DNA of 17,182 nt, from positions 1-17,182 of the forward strand of contig SLTF01000362.1 in the NCBI GenBank assembly GCA_007130025.1. The letters are read 5' to 3'. How positions within the stretch are numbered: position 1 is the stretch's first letter; every line of letters starts with the position of its first letter. Positions 5,987 through 13,289 of this stretch are shown piece after piece. This DNA comes from Spirochaetales bacterium. GTDB lineage: Bacteria; Spirochaetota; Spirochaetia; DSM-27196; PWMO01. Made by a program: the position numbers and the translations under genes. The notes below the pieces were generated by a model that worked only from the letters and a program-made list of their open reading frames with translations, ran no database searches and was not told the DNA's origin.

Positions 5987-6565
5987 GTGGCGGTCATTGG
6001 AGTTCTCGCCTTTCAGGGTGACTTCGCCCGACACGCGGAGGCGGTATCCCGTGTTGGAGCGGAAGCCCTGCTGGTGCGTCGCCCCGAAGAGCTCGATGCG
6101 ATCGACGGTCTCATCATCCCCGGGGGCGAGAGCACAACCATCGGCATGCTGATGGATCGTTTCGGTCTGATGGAAGCGGTTCACGCCCGCCTTGCGGAGG
6201 GGATGGCGCTGTTTGGTACGTGCGCAGGCGCCATTCTGATGGCTCGCGACATTGAGAACAGCACGCAGCCGCGACTTGGGGTGCTGCCGATGACCGTACG
6301 GCGGAACGCCTACGGCAGACAGATCGAAAGCTTTGAGGCGAGTATCCGGGTGGACGGTGTTGCGTCGGAACCGTTTGACGTGACCGCGGTTTTCATCCGC
6401 GCGCCGCTGATTACCGCCGCAGCACCCGAAGTGACGGTGCTCGCGGCGTTTGAATCGTCTCCGGTAGTCGTACAACACGGTCGCCTTCTCGCGGCCACCT
6501 TCCATCCCGAGCTGACCGAGAACTTCGCCATCCACCGCCACTTTGTGGCCATGGCGGTCACCTGA
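5987..6565 (+). CDS. pdxT: Pyridoxal 5'-phosphate synthase, glutaminase subunit PdxT
   Basis: Class-I glutamine amidotransferase that hydrolyses glutamine and channels ammonia to PdxS. The 192-residue protein has IGVLAFQGDFARH at the N-terminus, the oxyanion-loop motif IIPGGESTTIG (43-53), the nucleophile in FGTCAGAILMA (Cys79), and the His-Glu pair in FHPELT (His173, Glu175). NAYGRQIESFEA matches the family's R-N-A-F/Y-G-R-Q segment. All catalytic residues are intact. The start is GTG at 5987, 6 nt after the pdxS stop, with no clear Shine-Dalgarno, so translation is probably coupled to pdxS. It ends 30 nt before the convergent crtE end, with no U-tract terminator between. Confidence 0.97.
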   Translation: MAVIGVLAFQGDFARHAEAVSRVGAEALLVRRPEELDAIDGLIIPGGESTTIGMLMDRFGLMEAVHARLAEGMALFGTCAGAILMARDIENSTQPRLGVLPMTVRRNAYGRQIESFEASIRVDGVASEPFDVTAVFIRAPLITAAAPEVTVLAAFESSPVVVQHGRLLAATFHPELTENFAIHRHFVAMAVT

Positions 6566-6595
6566 CCCAATCGCGACGCGCGCAAACTGCGCTGG

Positions 6596-7672
6596 TTATC
6601 GGTCGCGCTTGAGGTTGTAGGCAACCAGCGAATGCAGGATCTCGACAAATCGACTGGTCGCAGGCCCGGGAGTGGGAAAGAGCTGATCGATACGGTTGGT
6701 GCACGCCAGGGCGCGAAGCTCGAGTTTTTGCTGCAGTTCATCGCGGATTCCCAGGGTATCGATCAACGACCGCACGTATTGCACGTCGTGTACCGTCACC
6801 GATTCGCTTCCGAACAGCCGGTCGAGGGTTTCGCGCTCGGCCTCGGGCGCCCGGTCAAACAGCATCGCTCGAAGAATGGTCTTCTTGTTCTCGCTGATAT
6901 CGGACCCTGCGGGTTTGCCGGTGGCCGTACTGTCGCCAAACAGACCGATTTCGTCGTCCTTGATCTGAAAGATCACACCGATCTCTTCACCAAGCAGACC
7001 GAGGTCATCGCAGAACCCGTCCGCCGCCCCTGCGGCCATGGCGCCCAGCATCAACGGCAGCGAAAAGGTGTATCTGCCGGTCTTGTACCGGTAGAGGGTG
7101 ATGATGTCTTCGCTGGGCACCTCATCGATCCGCACCGCGTTGGCCACATCGCTCATCTGGGCAACGCCCACCAGGGCGATCTCACGCGCAAAACAGGAGA
7201 CAAGTCGCTGAAGGATGTCGGGAGTCACCTCGGCTCGGCACAGCAGATCCGTTGCCAGGAACACCGCGATGTCGCCGGCACAGATTCCCATTGCGTGTCC
7301 GAAGTGTTCGGTATTGCCCAGATACCCGCGCCGCCACGCCACCTCGGCATACTGGCGATGCACCGCCGGCTTCCCGCGCCGCTGGTCGTCGCGATCCATG
7401 ATGTCGTCGTGAATCAGGAGAAACGATTGCGTCAGCTCCATTGCCGCCGCAACGCTCAGAACCGGAGAAGGGTCGCGCCCACTGACCAGTGAGTACCCCA
7501 GGTGGACCAGCGCACCGCGGATCATCTTTCCCGGAAGGGTGTACTCCAGCAGCCGCTCGGTGACGTCACTCCCCCAGGCGCCGGCGCGGCAGAGCCGGTC
7601 GGCTTCCGCACGGAGAAACTCGCTCACGAACGTGGCGATCTGTTCCCGCTGGGCGCTCAGATATTCATGCAT
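6596..7672 (-). CDS. crtE: Polyprenyl diphosphate synthase, probable GGPP synthase of the carotenoid operon
   Basis: Trans-prenyltransferase expected to build geranylgeranyl diphosphate from IPP. The 358-residue protein carries GKMIRG (48-53, a variant of GKRLRP keeping the PPi-binding Lys and Arg), the first Asp-rich motif DDIMD (89-93) in LLIHDDIMDRDDQRRG, YKTGRYTF (196-203), and a second Asp motif FQIKDDEIGLFGD (235-247) whose third Asp is Gly. GKPAGSDISENKKTIL follows. Phe84 lies five residues before the first motif and there is no two-residue insertion. In archaeal type-I enzymes that pattern limits the product to C20, so GGPP is inferred rather than shown; FPP remains possible. The ATG at 7672 overlaps the crtB stop by 8 bp and has AGAGAGG upstream. 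Last gene of crtI-crtB-crtE. Confidence 0.88.
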   Translation of the reverse strand: MHEYLSAQREQIATFVSEFLRAEADRLCRAGAWGSDVTERLLEYTLPGKMIRGALVHLGYSLVSGRDPSPVLSVAAAMELTQSFLLIHDDIMDRDDQRRGKPAVHRQYAEVAWRRGYLGNTEHFGHAMGICAGDIAVFLATDLLCRAEVTPDILQRLVSCFAREIALVGVAQMSDVANAVRIDEVPSEDIITLYRYKTGRYTFSLPLMLGAMAAGAADGFCDDLGLLGEEIGVIFQIKDDEIGLFGDSTATGKPAGSDISENKKTILRAMLFDRAPEAERETLDRLFGSESVTVHDVQYVRSLIDTLGIRDELQQKLELRALACTNRIDQLFPTPGPATSRFVEILHSLVAYNLKRDR

Positions 7673-8498
7673 GAACAGCCTCTCTTTGCCGGATCGTCAG
7701 CGCATTGCAGGCAGCCTGAGCAAAGATACGCGCGCGCCGCGGCTTTACCTTGCGCCGAAACACCACAAATGGATCACGCCGGATGACCGTGCCCGTCCAG
7801 TGGTACATGTCCATCGCCGTCTTCACGGGAATGCGAAACCGCTTCGGCATGAACCGATATCCCTTCGCGGCCTCCCGCTGCCATCCGTCGTAGCGGTCGA
7901 GCTGGGCGTGAATGAATCGACGAAACTCGTCGGGATCACCGTGCGCCGCTTCGGGAGTGAGGGACGCGAGGGCGGTCTCGCTGATTGGAAGATAGATGCG
8001 ACCAAAGCCGTTGTCTTCATCGATGTCGCGAATGAAGTTGATGTACTGCATGGCCCGACCGAGCATTTGTGCCGACGGGAACGCCGCCTCTTCCAGGCCC
8101 ATAACCCGGGCCATGAAGAGACCAATCACTTCCGCTGATCCGTATATGTAGTGAAGCGATTCTTCCAGCGTGGCGTGAACCCTCTTTGTGAGATCCATCT
8201 CCATGGATGAGAGAAACGCTTCCGTCCAGGCCGGATCGAAGGTTGCGCGGCGGGCGAGCTCGATGAAGTCATCGATCACCGGGTCGCCGCTCGCGGTGCC
8301 TTCCAGCGCACGGTGGTACGCGTTGCAGAAGGCGGCGAACTCGGCGGGCTGCTGGGGCACCGAGTCCACGAAGTTGTCCGCTTTCCGCACAAACCCGTAC
8401 AGAACGAATACGTCGCCGCGTACCTCGGGCGGAAAGAACCGCGTCGAATTGAAGTAGGTCTTGCTCCCCGCCCGAAAGAGTCTGGTCTGCTCCGTCAT
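7665..8498 (-). CDS. crtB: Phytoene synthase (squalene/phytoene synthase family)
   Basis: Condenses two prenyl diphosphates head to head, here most likely two GGPP to phytoene, the first committed carotenoid step. The 277-residue protein has the first Asp motif as RKADNFVD (Asp41 and Asp45) and the second as NFIRDIDED (Asp158 and Asp162), followed by GRIYLP. YIYGSAEVIGLFMARVMG fills the substrate-channel helix position. No squalene-type NADPH region is evident. A C30 diapophytoene synthase (CrtM) cannot be excluded by sequence alone; the GGPP-synthase-like neighbour favours C40. The ATG at 8498 overlaps the crtI stop by 4 bp (ATGA), and the 3' end overlaps crtE by 8 bp, so the three genes are translationally linked. 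Confidence 0.9.
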   Translation of the reverse strand: MTEQTRLFRAGSKTYFNSTRFFPPEVRGDVFVLYGFVRKADNFVDSVPQQPAEFAAFCNAYHRALEGTASGDPVIDDFIELARRATFDPAWTEAFLSSMEMDLTKRVHATLEESLHYIYGSAEVIGLFMARVMGLEEAAFPSAQMLGRAMQYINFIRDIDEDNGFGRIYLPISETALASLTPEAAHGDPDEFRRFIHAQLDRYDGWQREAAKGYRFMPKRFRIPVKTAMDMYHWTGTVIRRDPFVVFRRKVKPRRARIFAQAACNALTIRQREAVHA

Positions 8499-9967
8499 GC
8501 GAGTTCCCGCGTCACCGCTTCGGAGATGATCCTGGAGGAGATGAAGGTCATGGGAACGCCAACACCGGGATGCGTGTACTGCCCCGAGTAGAACAGCCGG
8601 TCCACCTTCTTGCTGCGATGCGACGGCCGAAAGACCGCGGTCTGACCCAGGGTATGGGAGAGACCGAGGGCGCTGCCTGCGAAGGCGTTGTAATCGGCGC
8701 TGAAGTCGCGGTGCGAATAGATGCGGCTTACCACGATGCTCTCACGCACGCTCTCGCCGATCAGCTGCTCGAAGTGGCTGAGAACCCGCTCGTAGTACTC
8801 CGCCCGGATCTCATCGGTGTCGTCGAGGCCGGCGGCCACGGGAACCAGGAAGAAGAGGTTCTCGTAACCGGACGGCGCGACGGTTGGATCGTCAAACGAC
8901 GCGCAGCTGATGTAATAGGAAAAGGTCTCCGGCCAGCGGGGACGGTCGAAGATATCGGCAAAGTGGTCATCCCACGGATCGGTGAAGTAGAGGTTGTGGT
9001 GCACCAGCTGCGGCAGCTTGCGGTTCAGCCCCAGGTAGACGATGAACATCGTTGGCGCCAGCACCCTGCCATTCCAGTACTTTGCCGAGTAGGTTCGGTG
9101 TTCGGGTTGCAGCAGGTTCATCTCGGCCCACGGGTAGTCGGCGTTCACCAGTACGGCATCGGAGCGGACGGAGTCGCCTCGTGAGCGTACCCCTACCGCC
9201 CTGCCGTCTTCCACCAGGATCTGGTCGACCGGAGCGTTGAGCTCGACGGTCACACCGAGTTCGGTGAGCAACGTGCTGAGTCCTCCCACCAGCGAGGTCA
9301 TGCCGCCGTGCGGGAAGTACACGCCGAGGTTGAGGTCAACGTGCGACATGATGGAATAGAGCGCGGGGGCGTTCTTGGGACTGCTTCCCAGAAAGACCAT
9401 GGCGTACTCCAGGATCTGCTTGGCACGACGATCCTTGAAGTACCGTTCCACGAAATTATCCAGCTTTGAGAACACGTTGAGCTTGAGCCCCTCGGTCATC
9501 AGCCGGCGATTCAAAAACTGAAAGACATTGCGGTACTCTTTGTAGAGGAACTCCCCCATCGCCACGTTGTACTTGTACTCCGCCTGTGCGAGATAGCGCC
9601 TGAGTTTCTCCGCCCCGCCGGGCTCGAGCTGGTCGAAGACCCGCTCCACCGCGGCCCGGTCGGCACTGATGTCCACCTTCTCTTCGGGAGAAAAAAAGAC
9701 CCGGTAGTAGGGATCAAGACGGTAGATGTCGTAGTAGCTGCTTCGCTCAACGCCAAACGACCGAAAAAACTCCTCAAACACCTCCGGCATGAGGTACCAC
9801 GAGGGCCCCATGTCAAACGTAAAGCCGTCGGTCTTCCATACCCGCGCCCTGCCGCCCACCTGGTCGTTCTTCTCCAGAAGCGTGACGTCCCACCCCTGAT
9901 GAGCGAGATGCGCTGCCGCACTGAGCCCGCCGAAGCCTCCGCCAACCACAATGATCCGTTTTTTCAT
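8495..9967 (-). CDS. crtI: Phytoene desaturase, CrtI family
   Basis: FAD-dependent, membrane-associated desaturase/isomerase that introduces double bonds into phytoene, typically to neurosporene or lycopene. The 490-residue protein starts with a Rossmann motif IIVVGGGFGGLSAAAHLA (GGGFGG, 9-14), then the FAD-binding LLEKNDQVGGRA and FDMGPSWYLMPEVF. The C-terminus holds the carotenoid-desaturase signature region YSGQYTHPGVGVPMTFISSRIISE. Length and motifs fit CrtI, not plant-type CrtP or CrtQ. The number of desaturation steps cannot be read from sequence. It is the first gene of the operon. The ATG at 9967 has no Shine-Dalgarno; a strong promoter lies 9 nt upstream. FKBP gene is divergent. Confidence 0.93.
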   Translation of the reverse strand: MKKRIIVVGGGFGGLSAAAHLAHQGWDVTLLEKNDQVGGRARVWKTDGFTFDMGPSWYLMPEVFEEFFRSFGVERSSYYDIYRLDPYYRVFFSPEEKVDISADRAAVERVFDQLEPGGAEKLRRYLAQAEYKYNVAMGEFLYKEYRNVFQFLNRRLMTEGLKLNVFSKLDNFVERYFKDRRAKQILEYAMVFLGSSPKNAPALYSIMSHVDLNLGVYFPHGGMTSLVGGLSTLLTELGVTVELNAPVDQILVEDGRAVGVRSRGDSVRSDAVLVNADYPWAEMNLLQPEHRTYSAKYWNGRVLAPTMFIVYLGLNRKLPQLVHHNLYFTDPWDDHFADIFDRPRWPETFSYYISCASFDDPTVAPSGYENLFFLVPVAAGLDDTDEIRAEYYERVLSHFEQLIGESVRESIVVSRIYSHRDFSADYNAFAGSALGLSHTLGQTAVFRPSHRSKKVDRLFYSGQYTHPGVGVPMTFISSRIISEAVTRELA

Positions 9968-9976
9968 CGTGCCGTA

Positions 9977-10005
9977 ATCATACTATCGCCGGTACCGGAG
10001 TTCAA
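9977..10005 (-). promoter_or_regulatory. Predicted strong sigma70-type promoter of the carotenoid operon (near-leaderless)
   Basis: Minus strand: -35 TTGAAC (10005-10000), 17-nt spacer, -10 TATGAT (9982-9977), 9 nt to the crtI ATG, so the predicted leader is about 3 nt. The spacer contains the palindrome CCGGTACCGG (9989-9998); a 10-bp palindrome is not rare by chance, so its role is open. Confidence 0.65.
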
Positions 10006-10030
10006 GCAAAACTCTCTCGCGAAGGCACCG

Positions 10031-10060
10031 TTGTCACGCACCATGATCGCGCGGTATAGT
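10031..10060 (+). promoter_or_regulatory. Predicted promoter of the FKBP gene
   Basis: -35 TTGTCA (10031-10036), 18-nt spacer, -10 TATAGT (10055-10060). The start would be near 10067, leaving about 29 nt of leader with AAAGAGG (10084-10090) as Shine-Dalgarno for the ATG at 10096. Confidence 0.6.
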
Positions 10061-10095
10061 AATGGGAAAGACAAAACACAATGAAAGAGGTATTC

Positions 10096-10671
10096 ATGAA
10101 GCGCCTGATCGGCCTTTTGGCCATTGGATTGATTGTTGTTGGTACCGTCGCCGCAGGGGGCTCCCGACAGCGCACGGAAGAAACCGAACCAACGATCGTG
10201 ATTGAAGACAACATGGTGGTTGAGTTGCACTACGAGGGCACCCTCGATGATGGCTCCGTGTTCGACAGCTCGGAAGGCCGCGAACCGCTGGAGTTCATCT
10301 ACGGCATGGGCATGCTGATTCCCGGACTTGAGCGGGAGATGGCGGGCATGGCCGTCGGCGAGCGCAGAACGATCCGCGTGGCCGCGGAAGACGCCTACGG
10401 CCCCCGCCTTGCCGAAGCGCTGCAGGAGATTCCGAAAGATCAATTCCCCGCCGAGCTTGAACTGGAAGCGGGTATGCAGTTGGTCGCGCAGACCATGCAG
10501 GGACCGATACCGGTGACCGTTGCGGAAATTCGCGAAAACAGCGTCATGATCGATTTCAACCATCCCCTGGCAGGTCAGGACCTGACCTTCGATATTGAAA
10601 TCGTATCGCTTCGGTTGGCTACGGAAGAAGAACTCGCCCCGTTTGCGGGAATGATGCCGTTCGGTCAGTAG
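10096..10671 (+). CDS. Exported SlyD-like FKBP-type peptidyl-prolyl isomerase
   Basis: Catalyses cis-trans isomerisation of prolyl bonds, probably as a folding helper outside the cytoplasmic membrane. The first about 21 residues (MKRLIGLLAIGLIVVGTVAA) form a signal peptide; no Cys follows, so it is not a lipoprotein by the lipobox rule. Residues about 38-175 match FKBP with an inserted-flap layout like SlyD: VVELHYEGTLDDGSVFDSS, PLEFIYGMGMLIPGLEREMAGMAVGERRTI, an insert-in-flap-like stretch with PKDQFP, and FNHPLAGQDLTFDIEIVSL. SlyD's His-rich tail is missing. An ATG at 10081 is in frame, but AAAGAGG 5 nt before 10096 and the signal-peptide start favour 10096 (191 residues). It stands alone, followed by a terminator. 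Confidence 0.9.
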   Translation: MKRLIGLLAIGLIVVGTVAAGGSRQRTEETEPTIVIEDNMVVELHYEGTLDDGSVFDSSEGREPLEFIYGMGMLIPGLEREMAGMAVGERRTIRVAAEDAYGPRLAEALQEIPKDQFPAELELEAGMQLVAQTMQGPIPVTVAEIRENSVMIDFNHPLAGQDLTFDIEIVSLRLATEEELAPFAGMMPFGQ

Positions 10672-10692
10672 TTTTCTCGTTATTTCTGTGAT

Positions 10693-10720
10693 AGAGCCGG
10701 TAATTCCGGCTCTTTTTTTT
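10693..10720 (+). terminator. Rho-independent terminator after the FKBP gene
   Basis: Perfect stem AGAGCCGG (10693-10700) / CCGGCTCT (10706-10713), 5-nt loop TAATT, and a run of eight T (10713-10720). It lies 21 nt after the stop codon. Confidence 0.92.
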
Positions 10721-10957
10721 GGTTTTTCCCGCGCTTTTCCAGGCACCCGGCAGATATTTGCCCTCTGGTTTCCATTATTTCAATAATGAGCCTGAGAGAT
10801 GAGCATCTTTACCCGGAATCATTCGTTTTTCGAGCCATATTCGACAAGATTTCCTTTTCTCAGTCAGACTTTTGTTCAAGGAATGAGGTACTTTTGCCCG
10901 ATCCGCCGAGTCGGCTCAAATATTCTACCATCTGCGGAACTATTTTTCTTCAATTGA
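10721..10957. other. AT-richer intergenic stretch without a convincing gene
   Basis: About 240 bp between the FKBP terminator and the ilvB promoter, visibly richer in A/T than the neighbouring genes. A 65-codon open frame from 10786 has no Shine-Dalgarno and no recognisable content. I see no T-box, TPP-type or other riboswitch core and no Ile/Leu/Val-rich leader peptide. It holds the dyad at 10773-10788 and, overlapping it, a possible promoter (TTGCCC 10758-10763, 18 nt, AATAAT 10782-10787) that would give ilvB a long second leader or an unknown small RNA. Confidence 0.5.
10773..10788. repeat. 16-bp inverted repeat upstream of ilvB
   Basis: CATTATTTCAATAATG, 7-bp perfect arms around TC, directly followed by a smaller dyad (AGATG-AG-CATCT). 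It overlaps a possible -10 AATAAT. Operator or chance; about 170 bp before the main ilvB promoter. Confidence 0.35.
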
Positions 10958-10986
10958 TTGACCCCGCTTCCGAAAAGAAGTAGTAT
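10958..10986 (+). promoter_or_regulatory. Predicted promoter of the ilvB-ilvH-leuC-leuD-ilvD operon
   Basis: -35 TTGACC (10958-10963), 17-nt spacer, -10 TAGTAT (10981-10986). The start would be near 10993, giving a leader of only about 25 nt that carries GGAGGA. So a transcript from here has no room for attenuation. The palindrome TCAATTGA (10950-10957) abuts the -35. Confidence 0.55.
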
Positions 10987-11017
10987 GCACCTCATTCAGC
11001 GTATGGAGGATTCGGTT

Positions 11018-12748
11018 ATGACCAAAAAATTCGCTGCCGAAGTGATTGTTGACATCATCCAGCAACAGGGTGTGGAGTATATTTTCGGGTATCCCGGTGG
11101 AGCCGCGATTCCCATCTTTGACGCGCTTGTCGACTCGCCGGTGAAGCTCATTCTGACGCGCCACGAGCAGGGAGCCGTCCACATGGCCGACGGGTTCGCG
11201 CGCGCCACCGGGAAACCCGGCGTCGTCCTCGTGACCTCAGGTCCCGGTGCCACCAATACCATCACCGGGATTCTCACCGCCCAGATGGACTCGGTACCGA
11301 TGGTGGTTATCTGTGGCCAGCAGACCACCTGGAATCTTGGTCTTGATGCCTTTCAGGAAGCCGATGTTTCCGGAATCTCGTTTCCCGTGGTCAAGCACAG
11401 CTATCTGATCAAAAACGCCCAGGATGTTCCGCGCATCATGCGCGAAGCATTTCACCTGTCGCAAACCGGGCGTCCCGGTCCCGTGCTGATTGACGTACCA
11501 AAGGATGTGGCCAGCGCGATGATCGAGCCCGACTACGACGGTGAGCTGCACCTCCCCGGCTACAAGGTCCCCACCGACGGTGATCCTTCAGATATTGAGC
11601 AGGCGGCGCAGATGCTCAACGCCGCGCGCCGTCCACTGCTGCTCGTTGGGCACGGCGCGGTGATTTCCGGCGCCGAGAAGGCGGTTACCATCCTCGCCGA
11701 GAAAATGCAGATTCCGGTGGTAAACACCCTGCTCGGCAAGGGCTGCTTCCCCGAAACCCACCCGCTCAGCCTCGGGATGCTCGGGATGCACGGGACGGCG
11801 TACGCCAACATGGCGGTGAAAGACTGCGACCTCATCATGTCGATTGGCTCGCGCTGGGACGATCGCATCGTCGGCAAGATCGACTCGTTCTGCCCCGACG
11901 CGGTGAAGATTCACATCGACATCGACCCGGCGGAGTTCAACAAAACCGTACAGATGGACTGCACCATTCTCGGCGATGCCCGCCGGGTTGTCGAGTCGCT
12001 CAACGCCATTGTGAAGCGCGGCGATACCAAGGAGTGGCTCAAGCAGGCCGAGAAGTGGCGGCGCCAGTATCCGCTTAAGTACAAGAAGGGCGGTAAGCTC
12101 AAGGCCGAGCACGTGCTCGAAGAGATCCAGAACCAGACCATGGGACGGGCTTTTGTTACCACGGACGTGGGGCAGCACCAGATGTGGGCGGCGCAGTACC
12201 TGCTGACCGATCACCGATTCCACTGGATCACCTCCGGCGGCGCGGGAACGATGGGTTTCGGCTTTCCCGCCGCCATCGGCGCCCAGTTTGCCCACCCCGA
12301 GGCAACCGTGATCGCCATTGTCGGCGACGGCGGCTTTCAGATGACGCAGGCCGAGCTCTCCACCGCGGTCATCAATCGGCTTCCGATCAAGATCGTCGTG
12401 ATCAACAACAAGTATCTCGGGATGGTGCGGCAGTGGCAGGCGCTGTTCTATGATAATCGCCTCTCCGGCGTAGACATGGAGGGGAACCCCAACTTCGTGA
12501 AACTCGCCGAGGCGTACGGAATCAAAGGAATCCGTATCAAGCGAAGCGCCGACGTGAAGCGCCTCATCCAGGCCGCCCTGGAGTACAACGACGGCCCCTG
12601 CCTCATTGACGTAGAAGTAGAAAAAGAGGATAACGTCTACCCGATGATTCCGTCGGGCGCTTCGTACGAGCAAATGATCATCGAAGCCCCGAAGGTCAAG
12701 CCGGGAATGACGGCACCCAAGCTCGAAAAACCGGTGGGGAGTACGTAA
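11018..12748 (+). CDS. ilvB: Acetolactate synthase (AHAS), large catalytic subunit
   Basis: ThDP- and FAD-dependent enzyme that joins two pyruvates, or pyruvate and 2-oxobutyrate, in the first common step of valine/leucine and isoleucine synthesis. The 576-residue protein has the N-terminal Pyr domain with catalytic Glu50 in LTRHEQGAVHMADGFAR, a central FAD domain (about 190-335), and the C-terminal PP domain with the ThDP motif starting GDGGF (436-440) and ending VVINN. GMVRQWQ holds the Trp (473) of the substrate site typical of true AHAS. DAFQEAD matches AHAS rather than other ThDP enzymes. The ATG at 11018 is chosen over earlier in-frame ATGs because GGAGGA (11005-11010) lies 7 nt upstream. 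At the site of plant Pro197, Thr103 is found. First gene of the operon; ilvH follows at once. Confidence 0.96.
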   Translation: MTKKFAAEVIVDIIQQQGVEYIFGYPGGAAIPIFDALVDSPVKLILTRHEQGAVHMADGFARATGKPGVVLVTSGPGATNTITGILTAQMDSVPMVVICGQQTTWNLGLDAFQEADVSGISFPVVKHSYLIKNAQDVPRIMREAFHLSQTGRPGPVLIDVPKDVASAMIEPDYDGELHLPGYKVPTDGDPSDIEQAAQMLNAARRPLLLVGHGAVISGAEKAVTILAEKMQIPVVNTLLGKGCFPETHPLSLGMLGMHGTAYANMAVKDCDLIMSIGSRWDDRIVGKIDSFCPDAVKIHIDIDPAEFNKTVQMDCTILGDARRVVESLNAIVKRGDTKEWLKQAEKWRRQYPLKYKKGGKLKAEHVLEEIQNQTMGRAFVTTDVGQHQMWAAQYLLTDHRFHWITSGGAGTMGFGFPAAIGAQFAHPEATVIAIVGDGGFQMTQAELSTAVINRLPIKIVVINNKYLGMVRQWQALFYDNRLSGVDMEGNPNFVKLAEAYGIKGIRIKRSADVKRLIQAALEYNDGPCLIDVEVEKEDNVYPMIPSGASYEQMIIEAPKVKPGMTAPKLEKPVGST

Positions 12749-12749
12749 C

Positions 12750-13277
12750 ATGTCAACAGCAGCAGGATCAAACGGAAACAGCAGCTATCGCAAACACACC
12801 ATCAGTCTGATGGTCAACAACAAACCCGGCGTGCTCATCAGGATTGCCCTGGTGTTCGCGCGGCGGGGGTACAACATCGACAGCCTCGTGGTATCTCCGT
12901 CGAAGGATCCCAATTTCTCGGTCATGAACATTGTAGCCTCCGGCGATGAAAAAACCCTCGACCAGATCCTGAAGCAGCTGAACAAGCTGGTCGACGTCAT
13001 TCACGCTTCGGATCGCACCGGAGAGGACATCATCCAGCGAGAGCTGGCGCTGTTCAAGCTGCACAGCGAAGCAGACAGGCGCTCCGACGTCCTGCAACTC
13101 GCTCACGCCATGGACTGCGACATCGTCGAGGTCAGCGAGCACGCAACCATCCTTCAGATGACGGGTGACTCCGAGCGGCTTGACAGTGCGCATAAAGTGT
13201 TCGAACAATACGGCATTGAAGAGATGATTCGGACCGGAAAGGTGCTGATGGCCCGCGGTCAGGAAATCACCACCTAA
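12750..13277 (+). CDS. ilvH: Acetolactate synthase, small regulatory subunit
   Basis: Regulatory partner that activates IlvB and usually confers valine feedback inhibition. The 175-residue protein has an N-terminal ACT domain (about 15-90) with the typical VNNKPGVLIRIALVFARRGYNIDSL start and the following NIVASGDEKTLDQILKQLNKLVDV, then the C-terminal domain (RELALFKL, MTGDSERLD, EEMIRTGKVLMARG). The residues of the effector pocket (the Asn-Asn-Lys-Pro-Gly loop) look intact, so feedback control is plausible but not proven. The ATG at 12750 starts 1 nt after the ilvB stop, with GGGGAG inside the ilvB end as Shine-Dalgarno. The first 14 residues are extra compared with E. coli IlvH. Confidence 0.96.
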   Translation: MSTAAGSNGNSSYRKHTISLMVNNKPGVLIRIALVFARRGYNIDSLVVSPSKDPNFSVMNIVASGDEKTLDQILKQLNKLVDVIHASDRTGEDIIQRELALFKLHSEADRRSDVLQLAHAMDCDIVEVSEHATILQMTGDSERLDSAHKVFEQYGIEEMIRTGKVLMARGQEITT

Positions 13278-13289
13278 GGAGAAGGCCGC

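Noticed and set aside
5108..6541. 477-codon minus-strand open frame opposite pdxS-pdxT
   Set aside because: Shadow frame of two clearly identified genes in GC-rich DNA; its translation is rich in His/Arg/Gly with no family features.
6566..6607. Hairpin (CGCGAC/GTCGCG with inner GCGC arms) between pdxT and crtE as a terminator
   Set aside because: The stem is interrupted by a large internal region and has no U-tract on either strand; it also runs into the crtE coding end.
9989..9998. CCGGTACCGG palindrome as a firm operator for crtI
   Set aside because: Perfect 10-bp palindromes are expected many times by chance in 17 kb; kept only as a remark.
10786..10983. 65-codon plus-strand open frame in the gap before ilvB, considered as leader peptide
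   Set aside because: No Shine-Dalgarno, no run of Ile, Leu or Val codons and no attenuator hairpins; it runs through the ilvB promoter.
10721..11017. T-box, TPP or other riboswitch upstream of ilvB
   Set aside because: No AGGGTGG T-box core and no TPP core; a CTGAGA string is present but the partner elements are missing.
11588..12751. 387-codon minus-strand open frame opposite ilvB
   Set aside because: Antisense shadow of a confidently identified gene, with no recognisable protein content.
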